A stretch of 64,000 nucleotides of DNA from Aquanectria penicillioides (GCA_003415625.1 PYIU01000005.1:2671001-2735000), one strand, 5' to 3'; counted from the first letter of the stretch, positions 1-12,904 are shown. Translations and numbers: made by a program. The notes: generated from the letters alone by a model not told the origin.

Positions 1-279
1 TGAACCAGTCCTAGAAAAAAAGTTGGAAAGGCAAAGGCAAAACGTCAAAGAAAGGCGGCAGCCGCCGCTGCCCAGGTTCAGCTGGATGAAGTTGTAAGCA
101 CCATCTGCCCAAGACGGTTCTATTTCCGAATGTCCTAACATAATGGATAACAGCATCGGTGCTCCTTATGTGGGGAGGCGTATACTTCCAGGACTAGGCT
201 ATTCGCTCACATTCGTGACGAAGGGCACGCGGCGCCGATTCTGAAACCAAATGCTGGCAGAAGTAATAGCAAGAATTGA
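1..279 (+). CDS. JJJ1: JJJ1-type DnaJ co-chaperone, 3' end only (C2H2 zinc finger)
   Basis: Partial gene; the 5' part lies left of the window. Two exon pieces are seen: up to 93, then an intron at 94-153 (GTAAGC donor, CTAAC branch point, ACAG acceptor), then 154-279 ending in TGA. The first piece is a basic and alanine-rich tail (GKAKAKRQRKAAAAAAQ); the second carries a C2H2 finger, CSLC followed by LFAHIRDEGH. A lysine-rich stretch followed by a finger ending in H-I-x-D-x-G-H-A-A is typical of the C terminus of Jjj1/DNAJC21. That J-protein works with Hsp70 Ssa in cytosolic release and recycling of 60S biogenesis factors such as Arx1. Bases 1-3 are an in-frame TGA, so the exon probably begins after it, at the AG at 7-8 or 13-14. 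The J domain is not visible, so the assignment rests on the C terminus. Confidence 0.72.
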
Positions 280-598
280 GTGTTGCAGCTCCTTGGTTGC
301 GCAGAAAGGTCCCCCACGATGAGGCCGCTACATTGGCATTGCCGCATAGGCATAGGTATCCAGTGAAGTCTTCATGTCAGCTGTTTCCAGATTTCACACT
401 CGCAACACTGATCGTCCACACTATGTCTGCAAAACACAATAGGCGCGATGAGCCAAGATATGTGCATCATCAACCCGACGAGCGATGCCGAGTTTAATAA
501 AAGAAATTTATTCGGATCTGATAATCATATGTTCCAAATAACTCCGATTACGGCCACCCAGAAAAGGACAAGAAAACATAATCCATGCACCCGGAGGC
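280..598. other. Intergenic, convergent 3' ends of JJJ1 and ATG4
   Basis: Tail-to-tail spacer. An AATAAA at 496-501 on the plus strand and TTTATT at 507-512 (AATAAA on the minus strand) would serve as poly(A) signals for the two convergent genes. The 73-codon open frame here overlaps the JJJ1 stop and shows no recognisable domain. No RNA gene seen. Confidence 0.5.
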
Positions 599-2120
599 CT
601 ATGTTTCATGAACAGTAGCCGCGTCGTCGTCACTTAAAGGTTCCACCTCATCGATGGCGCCTTCTCTGCCTTCTGCTGAACCTCCTAGTAATGGATTATG
701 ATCCGCCACGTGGATGATAGCCTTGCCCTGGACATGCCTAACACATCTTCTCCAGTCTCTCCAGTCATCTTCACTACGAACCAAAAACCCAATAAGCATG
801 CTGGGGTCCATCTCTCGTACATGGATACGACGCAGCCGAGCTGTGTGACAGGTTGCAACTTCCTCCTCCGTGTATTGACTAGGGTCATCGTGGTATGGCA
901 ACGCGGGTCTGGTATGGTGGGGATCTAGGTAAAAAAGGAAGGAACCTTGGGCACCTATAAAATAATGTGACGAGGATGGTCGGCCTCTAGGGGATCAGAT
1001 GTTAGCTACGGAAGCGAGTATAGAAGGAACAGGACCTACCCAGCGATTCCTACTGACTGGGGCATCTGAAGAGATGCTATCAAAGCTTCCAGTACACTGG
1101 TGTAATCTTGTCGATCCCTAGGCGCGTGCCTACTAGAACCAGTGTGGGATGAAATGACTGCCCATCTGGTTTCGCGATATTCATAAATTCATCCTCGTAA
1201 ACATCTGGTCCGTCGCCGGTCGAGTAGACCCGTAAGTCTGGGTCGTAGGAGTTTGCCAAGGCCCTAGGGTAGCAAAAATTGTCAATACAGTTTACCTTGG
1301 TCCCTTTACGTCTGCTGATTGATCTTACTGGATGCATCTTGCGGTAGCGGATGGCCCAAACCACTCTCCGGGATACTTGCCGCAGGCTGCAGCTCCATGT
1401 CGTACGAAGCTATGAATTGAATACGGTGCTTTGGGGTCATCGGCAAACGCGCTGATAATCTCATGCTCCTCTTGTACTAAGGTTCCTCGACGCCAATCTA
1501 CTGTAGGGTAAGTACAAATACAAGTGTATGAATTCGTTTTGCATGTGGGTACCTCTGCCAAGGCGGACCATGGCCATGGTGTTTGCGAGGAGGCTTTGCC
1601 CGGATCGGATCATGCATCCCCATCCACTGTCTGATGAGAAATCACTCTGGTCGCCAAGTTGGCTCTTCAGCCTCATAGAAAAGGATAAGGTGGTAGTTGC
1701 GTGTGGGTTGGTCGATCGCGGGATGGGTTCGAAATCACTCCTGTACGTCATCCAGAATTTGGATTCGAAGTCTAGTATGAATCCTTGCGGCCAGCCACCT
1801 CCTATCGTTGGATCATCGTATGCCAACGAAGAGGAGAAGCTGCTAGATATAGACTCGGGAGGTGTATCAGGTGCATTCGCAGGTGGAGGAGGTGAGATCC
1901 TGACCTCTCTTTTATCAGTATCCGGGCCCGGGGCAGATGGAGGCGTTTCGGCACCATCGTCGACATTCTTTCGAGGGGGCGCGTCGCTTAATTTGTACTG
2001 GCGGCCAAGGCACCAGACAGGTTGATCTTGTGTTGTATTGTTTGTCGGCTCTGGGTCCCAAAACATCTGAACGATCCGCCGGTAGCGTCCGAGGTCGACG
2101 TTGGCCATGGCAGCTTCCAT
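599..2120 (-). CDS. ATG4: Atg4 cysteine protease of autophagy, with an apparent 1-nt frameshift
   Basis: Atg4 trims the C terminus of Atg8 to expose the glycine used for lipidation, and later releases Atg8 from membranes. Four exons: 2120-1553, 1497-1329, 1263-1040 and 986-599; introns at 1498-1552, 1264-1328 and 987-1039 have GT..AG ends and matching phases. The peptide begins [20 protein letters not shown], and MANVDLG (residue 5) is an alternative start. The catalytic Cys is residue 169 in [12 protein letters not shown]; exon 2 has the family stretch [20 protein letters not shown]; the Asp-His pair is in [10 protein letters not shown] of exon 4. Length would be about 449 residues, usual for fungal Atg4. 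Anomaly: in exon 3 the conserved run after TPVYW is only in frame if one more G (C on the plus strand) is present at 1089-1090. Whether this is a sequencing error in a homopolymer or real inactivation cannot be told here. Confidence 0.92.
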
Positions 2121-2530
2121 GGTGGCAGTACTGGGCAGTATAGGCTAGACACGCATCGGTCTGAGCACGATATCTCGATATTAAAGGGGAGGAGAATGGG
2201 CGCCAACAGATGGAAGCGGTGATGAGATGCTGCTGGATGACGGATCTTGAACCGTGAAGTCAAGTCAGCTGGGACCCAGCGGGCGGCTTGTGACTCTGAT
2301 CCGAATCGCTAGAGTGGTGGCGCGCCCCGCGCGAAATGCACAGATCGACATAGCGTAGCACTAGATCCTGGTCAGTGCCAACTGACCTAACCTCTCTCAT
2401 GGAATATGTTGAGGCTCACTTCGAGTACCTGGACCCACTTCCTGTTAACAATAGCCACAAAGTACAATACAACTCCTAACCGTTCCTTAGCGCACTATAG
2501 ATCCACACTAGGTCCCATATAATTTAAATC
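2121..2530 (-). promoter_or_regulatory. Upstream region of ATG4 up to the AT-rich boundary
   Basis: About 400 bp of normal-composition DNA upstream of the ATG4 start. It should hold the ATG4 promoter and leader; no clear TATA or CCAAT box was identified. Composition switches to over 80 percent A+T by eye at about 2520-2540, so the promoter is bounded by transposon-derived DNA. Confidence 0.4.
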
Positions 2531-2745
2531 TCATATAACTTACTCAACAATAAAGCAATAAAATGAGTTTAATTATTCTAATATAATCTATTATTGAAAT
2601 TTATTTATAAAGAGAAATGCTAAGATACAAAATGTTTTTATAGAGATCTTCTCTTTATAAATTGTAAAGTAGTAAACTTTTTATAATAAAGACAAATAAC
2701 ATACCAGCTTGCACAATAGACCAGTAGCCACTACAGCAAAAGATT

Positions 2746-2869
2746 TAACAGTAATTGCAATTACTGCAATTACTAAATATTACTATAATAAGGATGTAAT
2801 AGCATTTAATTAATATATTATATATAAATATATAATGCTTAATAATTGCAGTAATTGCAATTACTATTA
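2746..2869. repeat. MITE-like hairpin with ~31 bp inverted ends
   Basis: The arm at 2746-2776 (core TAATTGCAATTACTGCAATT) is repeated inverted at 2839-2869 with about two mismatches, leaving a spacer of about 60 bp. Arms of this length in a unit of about 124 bp are typical of miniature inverted-repeat transposable elements or of the termini of a small DNA element. The right arm runs into the first bases of the solo LTR at 2865, so the exact boundary is unclear. Confidence 0.55.
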
Positions 2870-3175
2870 TAGTTTATTTATTTTATAATAAATAATATTA
2901 AAAGTAATAGTCTTAATAATAAAACTATTATATTATATATTTTATAGTTATATTAAAAGGCATATATATAAGCTTTATAGTTATATTAAAATTAATAGTT
3001 TAATTATAAAAAATAATTAATTATATATTAAACTTGATTTAATTTATATTTTAAAATTACTATAATAATAGATTTTAAAGTATAAATATACTTATAAAAT
3101 TTTTATTTTTATTTAAAAAATATAAAGGCTAATTATTTAAAAGTAATATTTATAATATAATTTATATATATAATA
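2865..3175 (-). repeat. Solo LTR of the Gypsy-3 family (left of the nest)
   Basis: A 311 bp copy that aligns end to end with the two LTRs of Gypsy-3 (23918-24228 and 33819-34129) and with the copy at 38756-39066. It starts TATTATAG and ends ATATATAATA in all four. Differences from the best-preserved copy are mainly C-to-T and G-to-A. No internal region follows it and no 5 bp target duplication is evident. Confidence 0.8.
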
Positions 3176-3234
3176 AATATTTATTATTTTTTTACCTTTA
3201 AATTTATAACTGCTTATAGCTATTTTAAGCTACC

Positions 3235-3666
3235 TATAACATTTAGAGTCATTATTTATACATTATATTAATAAAAGTAATCTAAAGTAAGTTATTTATA
3301 TTAGTAATAAATTAATAGCATTAATCTTTTAAGCAATTAAGCTTACCTTAAAGGATAAGTCCTCTATTACATCTAATAATATATTACTAATATAGGCATT
3401 CTAATACTAATAAGGTAATTAAATTATATTAAAAGCTAATAATCTATTACTTTAAAGTAGATGGCTTATTGTATCTATATAATGTATAGATTATAGTAAT
3501 TATTAGATTACTATAATCTATAGATTACTTTAATCTTAGGATTATTATACTCCTTTCTATTTTATAATTCTTTTATAATTAGTTTATATAAGGGATATAA
3601 AGTAAGTAGATTTTTATTTAATCTTTATATAATATAGCCCTTTATTAATAATATTAAAATATAATA
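3235..3666 (-). repeat. Gypsy-1 LTR (left, 3' LTR in coding sense)
   Basis: 432 bp, aligning end to end with 11147-11578. It begins TATAAC (from TGTAAC) and ends ATATAATA. The left flank CTACC is the target duplication. Confidence 0.88.
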
Positions 3667-6600
3667 TAATATTTTTTTTATTAGTTTTTATTTTTAAGAC
3701 TTTATAAAAGATTGCCTATCTTTATTAATTGTATATATAACTTAAACTTATAATTATTTCCTTTTATATAAAATGCTAATGCAATATTAGGCTGCATTTT
3801 TAAATATACTTTTAGAAAAATAGAAAAATATATTGCTTTTATTAATGCAATTATTGCTTTTAGGGTTTTTATAGATATACTTTATTTTTATTGTTTTAGC
3901 TAGGCAAAGCCTTATATCTTTAGTAAAGGTTTATCTTATTATAGCAAGTGCATTTATTAAAGTCATTTCTACAATAAAGTATGCATTGCATCTTTTTATA
4001 TATATTTTCCTTTTTATTTTTAGTTCTTTTATTAACTTCCTTCTTTTAGTGCATAAACTTATAGACTAAAAGAAAAAGTTAAAAACCAAAAAAAAAGAGG
4101 CTAATAAGTTAGAGTCTAGGGTAATATAGATTAATCTATTATTAGGTTAGTCAAGAAGATAAAAGGGACCTTAAAGATATAGAAAATAAACAGATAGTTT
4201 TCTTTAACCAATTTTTATTTTTAAAATTCTAAATTCCTTGCATTTAAACTTTATTGAAGTTCTAGTGCAGCCCCTTATAACATTACTTTATTTATAACTT
4301 TCTGCCCTATTTTCTTTCTTTCTTTTCTTTAAGGGACACTCTAAAGCATTTAATTAAATGCTTTAACACTCTTTTAAGTTGTTTGCAGCTGCTTAGGAAG
4401 GCTATTCAGTCTTTAACTAAACTTGCTTACCCTATACCCTTTTGGGTGGGGTGTGTGTTTTGGCTAGTGTCCCTATCCACTAATATATTAGTAACAATCT
4501 TCTTTAGCTTTATAGTAAGTTAGTATTACTTTAAGCTTATCTTGCTTTTACTATAAGTTAATTATCTTATATTAAGGTTATTAAGGCTAAAATAAAGGAG
4601 AAGTAGATTAAAGCTATTAAGTATAGTATATAGAAGGTAGATTGTATAGATTGTACTTCTTTTGCCCTTAATGTTCTAGCGGATAGTGCTTTTACTGAAC
4701 TTTATTCTATTATAGACTATAGTTTAGATTTTAAATCTATAGGCCTTAAGGATTTTAATTTTAATTCTTCCCTTTTAGGTTTTTCTTCTATTATTAATAA
4801 AACTCCTTTAGCTTCCATTAAGTATTTATAAGGTATTCTAATAGTTCCTATAAATTTTCAGTTTTATTATAGTTCTACTATTTAATAAAATATTCTATTT
4901 TATTGTTTTTTTATTATAAATTAAGAACTTTTTCTATAATTCATTCTTTTTTTAGTCTATTTATCTTTACTTTATATAGTTATTATTCTATTTATACTAT
5001 AATAGTATCTATTATAGGTTTAAATAGTAATATATAGAAAATAAAGTATATTTTAACTTTAGCTAATAGTTTTAATTTATAGTTATTTTTTAAGATCTTT
5101 TTTAAAACTTTATAGAGTTTAATATACTTATAGTTTAATTTTTTATTTAATTGCTTTATATTAATATTTTTTATAGCTAATAAGACTATTTCTCCCTCCT
5201 TAAAGGATAGTCTCTTTATTCTTTTAGGGTTATAGTACTTTTTTATTTAATTTCTTATAAAAAAAAGTTCTATTTTTATTTTTTTATAAAGGTTCTTTAT
5301 TTTATTTGCTTTTAAAATTGCTTTTAGATTTATTAGTCTATTTTAGGGTATATAGTATAGATTAAAGGTAAAACTATAATTTATAAATATTAATATAAAA
5401 CTAATGCTTTTATTAACTATAATATTATAGAAGAATTGCACTATAGGCAATAATTCAATCTAACTATTCTACTTATAGTTAATAAAATACTTTAAATACT
5501 ATTTTAAAATTTAATTTATTTATTTTATTTAATTGTTTACTTAAGATCTAAATGCTATAGTTATTTAATAATTTAGTTTAAGTTATATTATTAAGTATTA
5601 CTAGAATTTTAAAAAGAATAGTATTTCTCTATTTATTAAAATTTTATATAGTAGTTTATATTAATTAAATATATATTTTATAAAAAGAAATGCAAATCCT
5701 TTTATATCTATTGCTTCTTTATAGGGTATAAAATAGAAATATTTTATAAATCTATCTATAATAATAAAAATACTATTATAAAGCTATCTAATAGCTTTAT
5801 CTTTTAATAAAGGTAATTTAGTAATAAAGTCTATTATTATAGATTTCTATAGTTATTTTACAATTAGTAATAATTATAGCTCTTTATATAGCTTATAGTG
5901 CCTTAACTATATTATTTAATAAATAATATAGGATTTAATTACTTTTATTATTTTCTTTTTATTTTATTAAATATATAGTTTTACTTTATTCTTTATAATA
6001 TTTTTATAACTCTTTAATATTTATATAATAAATAAGAATATATATTATATATTAAGGATTCTTATAGTTCCTTTAGTACCTATAGTTATTTAATTTATTT
6101 ATCTTCTATAAGTAAGTTATTATACTTCTTAATTTATTGCTATATAGCTATAGGGTTTATTTTAAGCTAATATAGCATTACTATTTTCTTTTGCTGCTTG
6201 TTTTTGCATTTTATATAGTTTTATATAGCTATTTCTACTTCTTATTTTAAGTAAGGTACTTTATATTTTTTACTTAATTTTTCAAGAATTGTTTTATAGT
6301 TTTTCTTATAGTTAGATTCTTTATATTCTTTTAGCACTATATATTATATGCTTTTCTTTAAAATATAGATTTTCTTTTTAAACTTTAATAATCCTTTTGC
6401 ATTAAATATATTAGTTTTATACATTTCTAGCCATACTGCTAATTCTATTTAAATCATTTATAAGTATTATAGTAGGATTTTTAAAGTCTATATTGCAGCT
6501 ACTTATTGCTATTATAAGTATCCTTTTTTAATAAATTCTAATAGCTAGTCTTTAAATTTAATTTTCTCCTTTAAATTAAATTATCTATTAATAGCATTTA

Positions 6601-7171
6601 CTTATCTATTTTTACTTTCTTTTTAATAAATAATAATATAATTAAATCCTATTATATATTTAGTATAGTAAACTTACCTTTTACTTAATTGCTATATTAT
6701 AGTAAAGTAGGCAATATTTTTATAGTTAGTATAGACCTTAACCTTATATTATCCTTCTATTAAATAGTATTTAAATTCCTTAAATGCATTAAATATAGCA
6801 AGAAATTCTTTATTATATATAGGGTAATTTAACTCTAGTCTATATAACTTATAAGAATAAAATGCAATAGGGTAAAGTATACTATTTTTATTTTATTGTT
6901 TTAATTGTGCTTTTACTATATAGTTTAAAGCATTTATTTTAAGCTTTATTTCTTTATTTAAATTAAATATTATAAGTATTAGTTCTAAAAGAATTATATC
7001 TTTAATATTATTAAATGCCTATTGCATTTCTTCTATCTATATAAATTCTTTTCCTTTTTTAATATAGTTTATAAGGGGTATAGCTAGTTTTCTAAAATCT
7101 TTAATAAACTTATAGTAGTAATTTGCAAAACCTAAAAAGGATTATACTTCTTTTAGATTTTTTAGTACCTT

Positions 7172-7540
7172 TCATTCTTTAATTGCAGCAATCTTTTTTA
7201 GGTCTATTTTAATTTTATTGTATAAAATAATATATCTTAAGAACTTAACTTCTTTTGTATAGAAATTGCATTTTTCTAGTTCTACTAAAAGATTAGCTTC
7301 TTTCAATTTCTTAAGTATTTTATATATATATTCTTTATATTCCTTATTGTTATTAAAGAATATTAAAATATTATTAAGGTATATAACCATAAAGATATTT
7401 AAATATTCCCTAAGGATATTATTAACTATTTATTAGAATATTACTAGTATATTTATTAATTCTATTAGCATTATTAAATACTTATAGAGTCTAAACTTAA
7501 TATAAAATGCCATTTTCTATTCTTTTTCTTTCTTTATTTT
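7172..7540 (-). pseudogene. Gypsy-1 reverse transcriptase fragment, YLDD box mutated to YLNN
   Basis: A 72-codon stretch is still open and reads like the core of a Gypsy reverse transcriptase: VIYLNNILIFF, then LKKLKEANLLVELEKCNFYT, then KVNFL-like and YII segments, ending before the RNase H part. In active elements the box is V-x-Y-L-D-D; here both Asp codons are Asn (GAT to AAT), as expected from G-to-A RIP on the coding strand. Upstream codons to about 7540 still recall F..K.GLYEYLVMPFGLTNAP with stops. The catalytic aspartates are lost, so it is dead regardless of the stops. Confidence 0.85.
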
Positions 7541-10008
7541 AATAAGGTTATATGCTCCTTTTAGATTTAAGGCTAAAAATACTTTCTTCCTAAAAAGTTA
7601 ATTTTTTATTTTTATAATTAAAGGTAAAAAAGTTCAATTTTTAATTATAATATTATTAAATTGCCTATAGTTTATAATTAACTATAGCTTACTATTTTTC
7701 TTTAATATAAATATTATTAAATATTCTATTAATAAAGTAAAAATCCTAATATATTCTTTAGCTAGTATTATTTTTAAATACTCTATTAATATTTAATCTT
7801 TAGCTTATATTAACTTATAAATAAAATAGAACTTTAAGTTAATACTGCTCTTAAATACTATTTTATAATTCTATTTTCTATATTAAAATAGCATTATTTT
7901 TAAATCTTTATTAAATACTTTATACTTTCTATACTTTTTTAATATATTCTTTAGCCTTTTTTTATTTTCTAATAGTATATCTTTAAGATCTTAATTAAAT
8001 TATTAAAATCTTTTTTATATAAATGCAATTTCTTTTTATATATATCTTTAAGGTCTTAATTAGGCTTCCTTTATCTCTTTTAGTAGTTCTATACCTTCTA
8101 TTAATAATGTTTTATTATGCATTTTCTTTTAAATTTCTATTATAAAGGTCTAAAATATCTTATTATCTTCTTTATTTTAGGCAATTAAAGGTAATATACT
8201 TATATAATTAAAGCGCATTTAGCCAATTCTTTAGTTAATTTATAGATTATACTAATATAACTATATTATCCCTAAAATAGCATTATATCTCCTAATATCT
8301 AAAATATTAATATTAATTCCTTAATTTTATTTATTAATAAAAACCTTACAATACTAAAGTTCTCTTTAAACCTAGCCATTATTATAAGAAAAGGGGTCTC
8401 CTTCTATACCTAAGATCTAATATAGCTCTATTTTCTCTTTTTATAGTAGCTTTAAATTATTAACTATTTATAGCACAATAAAGTTGCCTTAAGCTCTACT
8501 ATTTACTAAAGCATTATACTATCTTCCCTTTATATATATCTTAATATACAATTGCATTATAGGTTTTTCTTTATTTAAATCCTTAATTGCTTTTAGAGCT
8601 CTTTATAATAGATTCTTTTAGCTATCCATTAAGCTTTTGCCTACTTATAGCTCTTTTATAGGCAGTATTATCTATTTTTTAATATCTTTCTTTAAGTACT
8701 AGATTTTATATCTATTATCTTAATATAGTTTAAATCTTATATCCATTAAATATTTATAAATCTCTTAAATTATTCTAGCATTATTTACTTAAATCCTATA
8801 ATTGCATACTATTAAAATACTTTTAATTATATATATATCTAGCAATCTTTTAATATATATCCTATAGAATTATTAAAGTATATAATATATTCTATAATAT
8901 ATTTTTATTTATTCCTTTAAAATTATATAATATAATAGCTTTTATACTATACTTTAACTTAATAGTATTATATTTCTTTAATAGTCTAAAGGCTTTAGAT
9001 TAGCTATTAATTCTATATAGAAAAACAATTATTTTTTAATTTATAGATAATATATACAATATAGCTATTATATATATATAATACCTATAAAATTTATATA
9101 TAGTTCTTATAGTAAGGGTTAATTTATTTATTGTCCCTAATATAAATTCTTAATTAAAATAGCAAAGGGTTCCTTACTTCTTGCATTTTCCTTACTTTTA
9201 TATAAATTTTATCTTCTTTTAATTCCATTTAAGGGCAAGGTATATATTTATTCCTTTAAGTACCTTTAAAAGGTTCTATTATATTATAAAATATTATAAA
9301 GAATATTTTATGCTATTTTAAGGTAATGCTTTATATAGAGTGCTATCCTTCTTCTATATTCTATACCTTATAAGGTCCTAAAAATCGCTTTTTATTTATA
9401 TTAATATACTTCCCTTCTTTATCTAACCATTAGGGTTGCCTATTAAAAATATTAAATATTATAGTTTAAAAATCATTATAAACTAATTCTTTTCCTTTTT
9501 ACCTTTTCTTTATAACTATTAATTCTATATATATTAAGCCATTATTTCTTTATAATAGTTCTAATATTAGCTAAAAGTATTAATTTCCCATTCTTTTTTT
9601 ATATTTTTATTTTTAAGTGGCAAAAATATATTATAGATTTCTAGGGTTTAATGCTTTTTTGCATTGCTATATAGCTTCTCTTTTATAAAATACATGCATT
9701 TTATTTTTATATATTTATCCCTCCTTAAGTCCTTATCCTTTATTACAATCAATATAATAGTCTCTATCTTTTAAGGCCTTATCTTTAGACTTTATATATA
9801 ATCTTATAGTAACCTTAGGGTTATAGAGGCATTATAATATATTATATCCTCCTTTTATAATTCTTAATATTATTAAGTAAGGTCCTTCTTTCCTATTGCA
9901 TACTTAGTCTATTAATATCCATTCTATTGCTACTAGTTCCTTTTTCTCTATTGCTATAGCTTCTTTTCTTTCTAGTACCTTCTAAAAGTTTTCTCTTTTT
10001 AGACTTTA

Positions 10009-10050
10009 GCAGTACTTTACAATATATCCTCTCTTATTACAATTATAGCA
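10009..10050 (-). pseudogene. Gypsy-1 gag zinc knuckle (CCHC with His changed to Tyr)
   Basis: On the minus strand the codons read C-Y-N-C-N-K-R-G-Y-I-V-K-Y-C, which is C-x2-C-x4-H-x4-C with Tyr in place of His (CAT to TAT, a C-to-T change). It marks the nucleocapsid end of gag and fixes the orientation of the element. Confidence 0.75.
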
Positions 10051-11146
10051 TATAACATTTTGTTTATCTTTCTGCATTGCTCCTAAATCTATAGGGCCTA
10101 GCTGCATTCTATATATTATACTTAATGCTGCTTTTTTCTTTTTATTAGCCTTTAGTTTATTCTTATACTTCTTTTCTTAAATTTATTCTTAAAGTTAGGC
10201 ATTAATTTTAACTATTAGTTAGGCATATTAGTTAAAGTTAATTAATAAATAGAGATCTCTTATAAGTTTATCTTTAATTATATCTTTTAGTTCTATATAA
10301 AAATACTTAATTTTTATAGTATTAGTATATTTTAAGATAATAAATAGTAGTTATACTTTTAATAAATAGGTTAAATATATTCCTTTCTATTAAATCTTCT
10401 TAAATTTAATAAATGCTTAATACTTTTTATTATATTCTCTATAAAAATTAAGGAATAACTATTTAAAAGCATTAAAGCTTATAAATATTATTTCTATTTT
10501 CTAGCTTTATATATCTACTATTATTTCTATAAATTCTTTAAGATAGACTTTATAGGCTTTATAGGGCTTGTCTTTAAGTTAAGATATTATATACTTAACT
10601 TTTTCTTCTTTTTCTTTAAATATTATAATAAAGTAAGAAAAATATACCTTATATTTAATAATAAACTTAAGTAATTTACTTAAAGTTCTATTAAAAAATT
10701 CAAATAGAATTAGTTTAATAATTTCTTTAATTTATTTTCCTTTTTATGCAATAGTGCTAATAATAGTATTAATGCTTTATTGGTTTATTTAGGCTTATAT
10801 AGCTTAAGCAATTATAACTTAATTAATTTATTCTCTTAATATATATTTCTTTGCCTTAAGACTATTAGCTTATATATATACTTATTTAAGTTTACCTTTA
10901 AGCTTATTAAATTAATTATTATTTAACTATTTTTAGTTTTAGAATTCTATTATTAAAGTGTTAATGCATACTTATTGCTATTAGTTCTATATAATAAGTT
11001 AATTAATAGCTACTTATAGTTCTATAGCATTAAGGGGTAATATACTAAAAGTGCATTATAGTATTCCTAAAGAAAATATTTCTTATTATTTAATTATATT
11101 GCTTAAAAGTAAATATAAGTAATTTATTAAATAAAAGCTTTTAATA

Positions 11147-11578
11147 TATAATATCTAAAGTCACTACTTATATATTATATTAATAAAAGTAATCTAAAGT
11201 AAATTATTTATATTAGCAATAAATTAATAGCATTAATCTTTTAAGCAATTAAGCTTACCTTAAAGGATAAGTCCTCTATTATATTTAATAATATATTATT
11301 AGTATAGGCATTTTAATACTAATAAAGTAGCTAAATTATATTAAAAGCTAATAATCTATTGCTTTAAAGTAAATAGCTTATTATATTTATATAGTATATA
11401 GATTATAGTGATTATTAGATTATTATAATTTATAGATTACTTTAATTTTAGGATTACTATACTCTTTTCTATTCTATAATTCTTTTATAATTGGCTTATA
11501 TAAAGGATATAAAGTAAATAGATTTTTATTTAATCTTTATATAATATAGCCTTTTATTAATAATATTAGGATATAATA
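11147..11578 (-). repeat. Gypsy-1 LTR (right, 5' LTR in coding sense)
   Basis: 432 bp partner of 3235-3666, differing mainly by transitions. It is followed directly by the decayed target copy CTATT. Confidence 0.88.
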
Positions 11579-12157
11579 CTATTTTTAAAATATTTAAAAT
11601 TATAATTAATTAATTTTTTATATTAAATTACTTTTAAATATAATAATATATTATTTATTTATTTATTTTATTTATTTATTTTTACTTTATAGATCTATAA
11701 AGTAAATAGTGCTTTTATACTATATAAATAAAGAAAAAAACTATATTAATAGAATAAAAACCTTTATTTAATATAATAATAGGCTTAATATAAGCCCTTT
11801 ATAGAAAAGCATTAAATTAAAAGTTAATTTAATGCTATTATTAAAATATTCTATTTATTTAATTATAAAGTTAATAAATAATATAAAAGTAAGGCCTATA
11901 ATAAGTTTAAATTATCTATACTATAAGCCTATTATAAAGAGTAAGGCATTAATTTAATATTAATAGCTAATAGCTAGCTAGCTATTAGCTATTTAAGTAT
12001 TATTACTATTTTTTTTTCTTTTTTATATATCTTTATAAAAGCTTTCTTTTGCCTTTAAGTATATACTTTATTAATATATTGCTTATATAAAATATTTAAT
12101 TTATATAAATATTAATTGCTATTTTTATTGCTATTTTAAGCTAATTATATAAAGCTA

Positions 12158-12235
12158 AACCCTTTATAGTAAAGTAATTACTGCCTAAAAGCCCTTAAAG
12201 TAAAGGGAGTAGGTTTAAATCCTATTAAGGCATCT
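12158..12235 (+). tRNA. Decayed tRNA-like sequence inside the host element
   Basis: It has a T arm (GTAGG, TTTAAAT, CCTAT) in which GGTTTAAATCC resembles an RIP-altered B box GGTTCAAATCC. A long variable-arm hairpin (CCCTT..AAGGG) is of the tRNA-Leu/Ser type. The 3' end (TTAAGGCA) partly pairs with the 5' side and is followed by T7, like a Pol III terminator. The acceptor and anticodon stems are imperfect. It could be a dead tRNA gene carried by the transposon or a SINE head. Function is unlikely. Confidence 0.35.
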
Positions 12236-12742
12236 TTTTTTACTTGCTTATAATTGGTCCACTTAAGTAAGGCAAGGGGAACTTAAAAGCAGCCTAACCT
12301 ATAGCTAGTAGCAAAAAACTTAGCCGCTTTTAGAGCATTATTCTAGTAAGTCTAATCTATAATAGTAAGGCTATAGGTTTAAATAGGGCCTATAAAAGTC
12401 TAGCTTTATAGCTTTTAAATAAACTTAAGCTATAATTAAAGTATAAGATTTTTAGTAATTTCTTTAATTATAAATCTTAAGTATAATAATATATTATTTT
12501 TATAGGGCTAATTAATAGTATAGTTATTATAAATAAAAGCAAAAGAAAAAAAGTAATTAATATATATTAAACTATAAAAAGTATAATTAATATTTAATTA
12601 ATTAATTTTAATCTATAGAAATAAATAAAGTGCTAATAAATAAAGAATATAAGGGTTTTTATTTAATATTTTATATATATAGTTTTTTCTTTATTAAAAA
12701 TAGTATAGAAGTATTGCTTATTATAAGATTTATAAAGTATTA

Positions 12743-12904
<162 letters not shown>

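Larger units (their letters stand above)
3235..11578 (-). mobile_element. Gypsy-1: degenerate Ty3/Gypsy LTR retrotransposon
   Basis: Full-length structure of 8.3 kb with 432 bp LTRs at 3235-3666 and 11147-11578. Target-site copies are CTACC (3230-3234) and CTATT (11579-11583), equal after C-to-T change. Excising the element restores the inverted terminus of the host element exactly. Coding is on the minus strand: a gag zinc knuckle at 10009-10050, then reverse transcriptase at about 7170-7540 with the MPF..TNAPATF region decayed upstream. Order gag to pol agrees with the minus orientation. The interior is full of TAA/TAG stops, so no working protein is expected. Confidence 0.88.

Noticed and set aside
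1528..2025. 165-codon plus-strand frame across ATG4 exon 1
   Set aside because: Shadow of the ATG4 coding strand; the minus strand has the conserved catalytic motifs.
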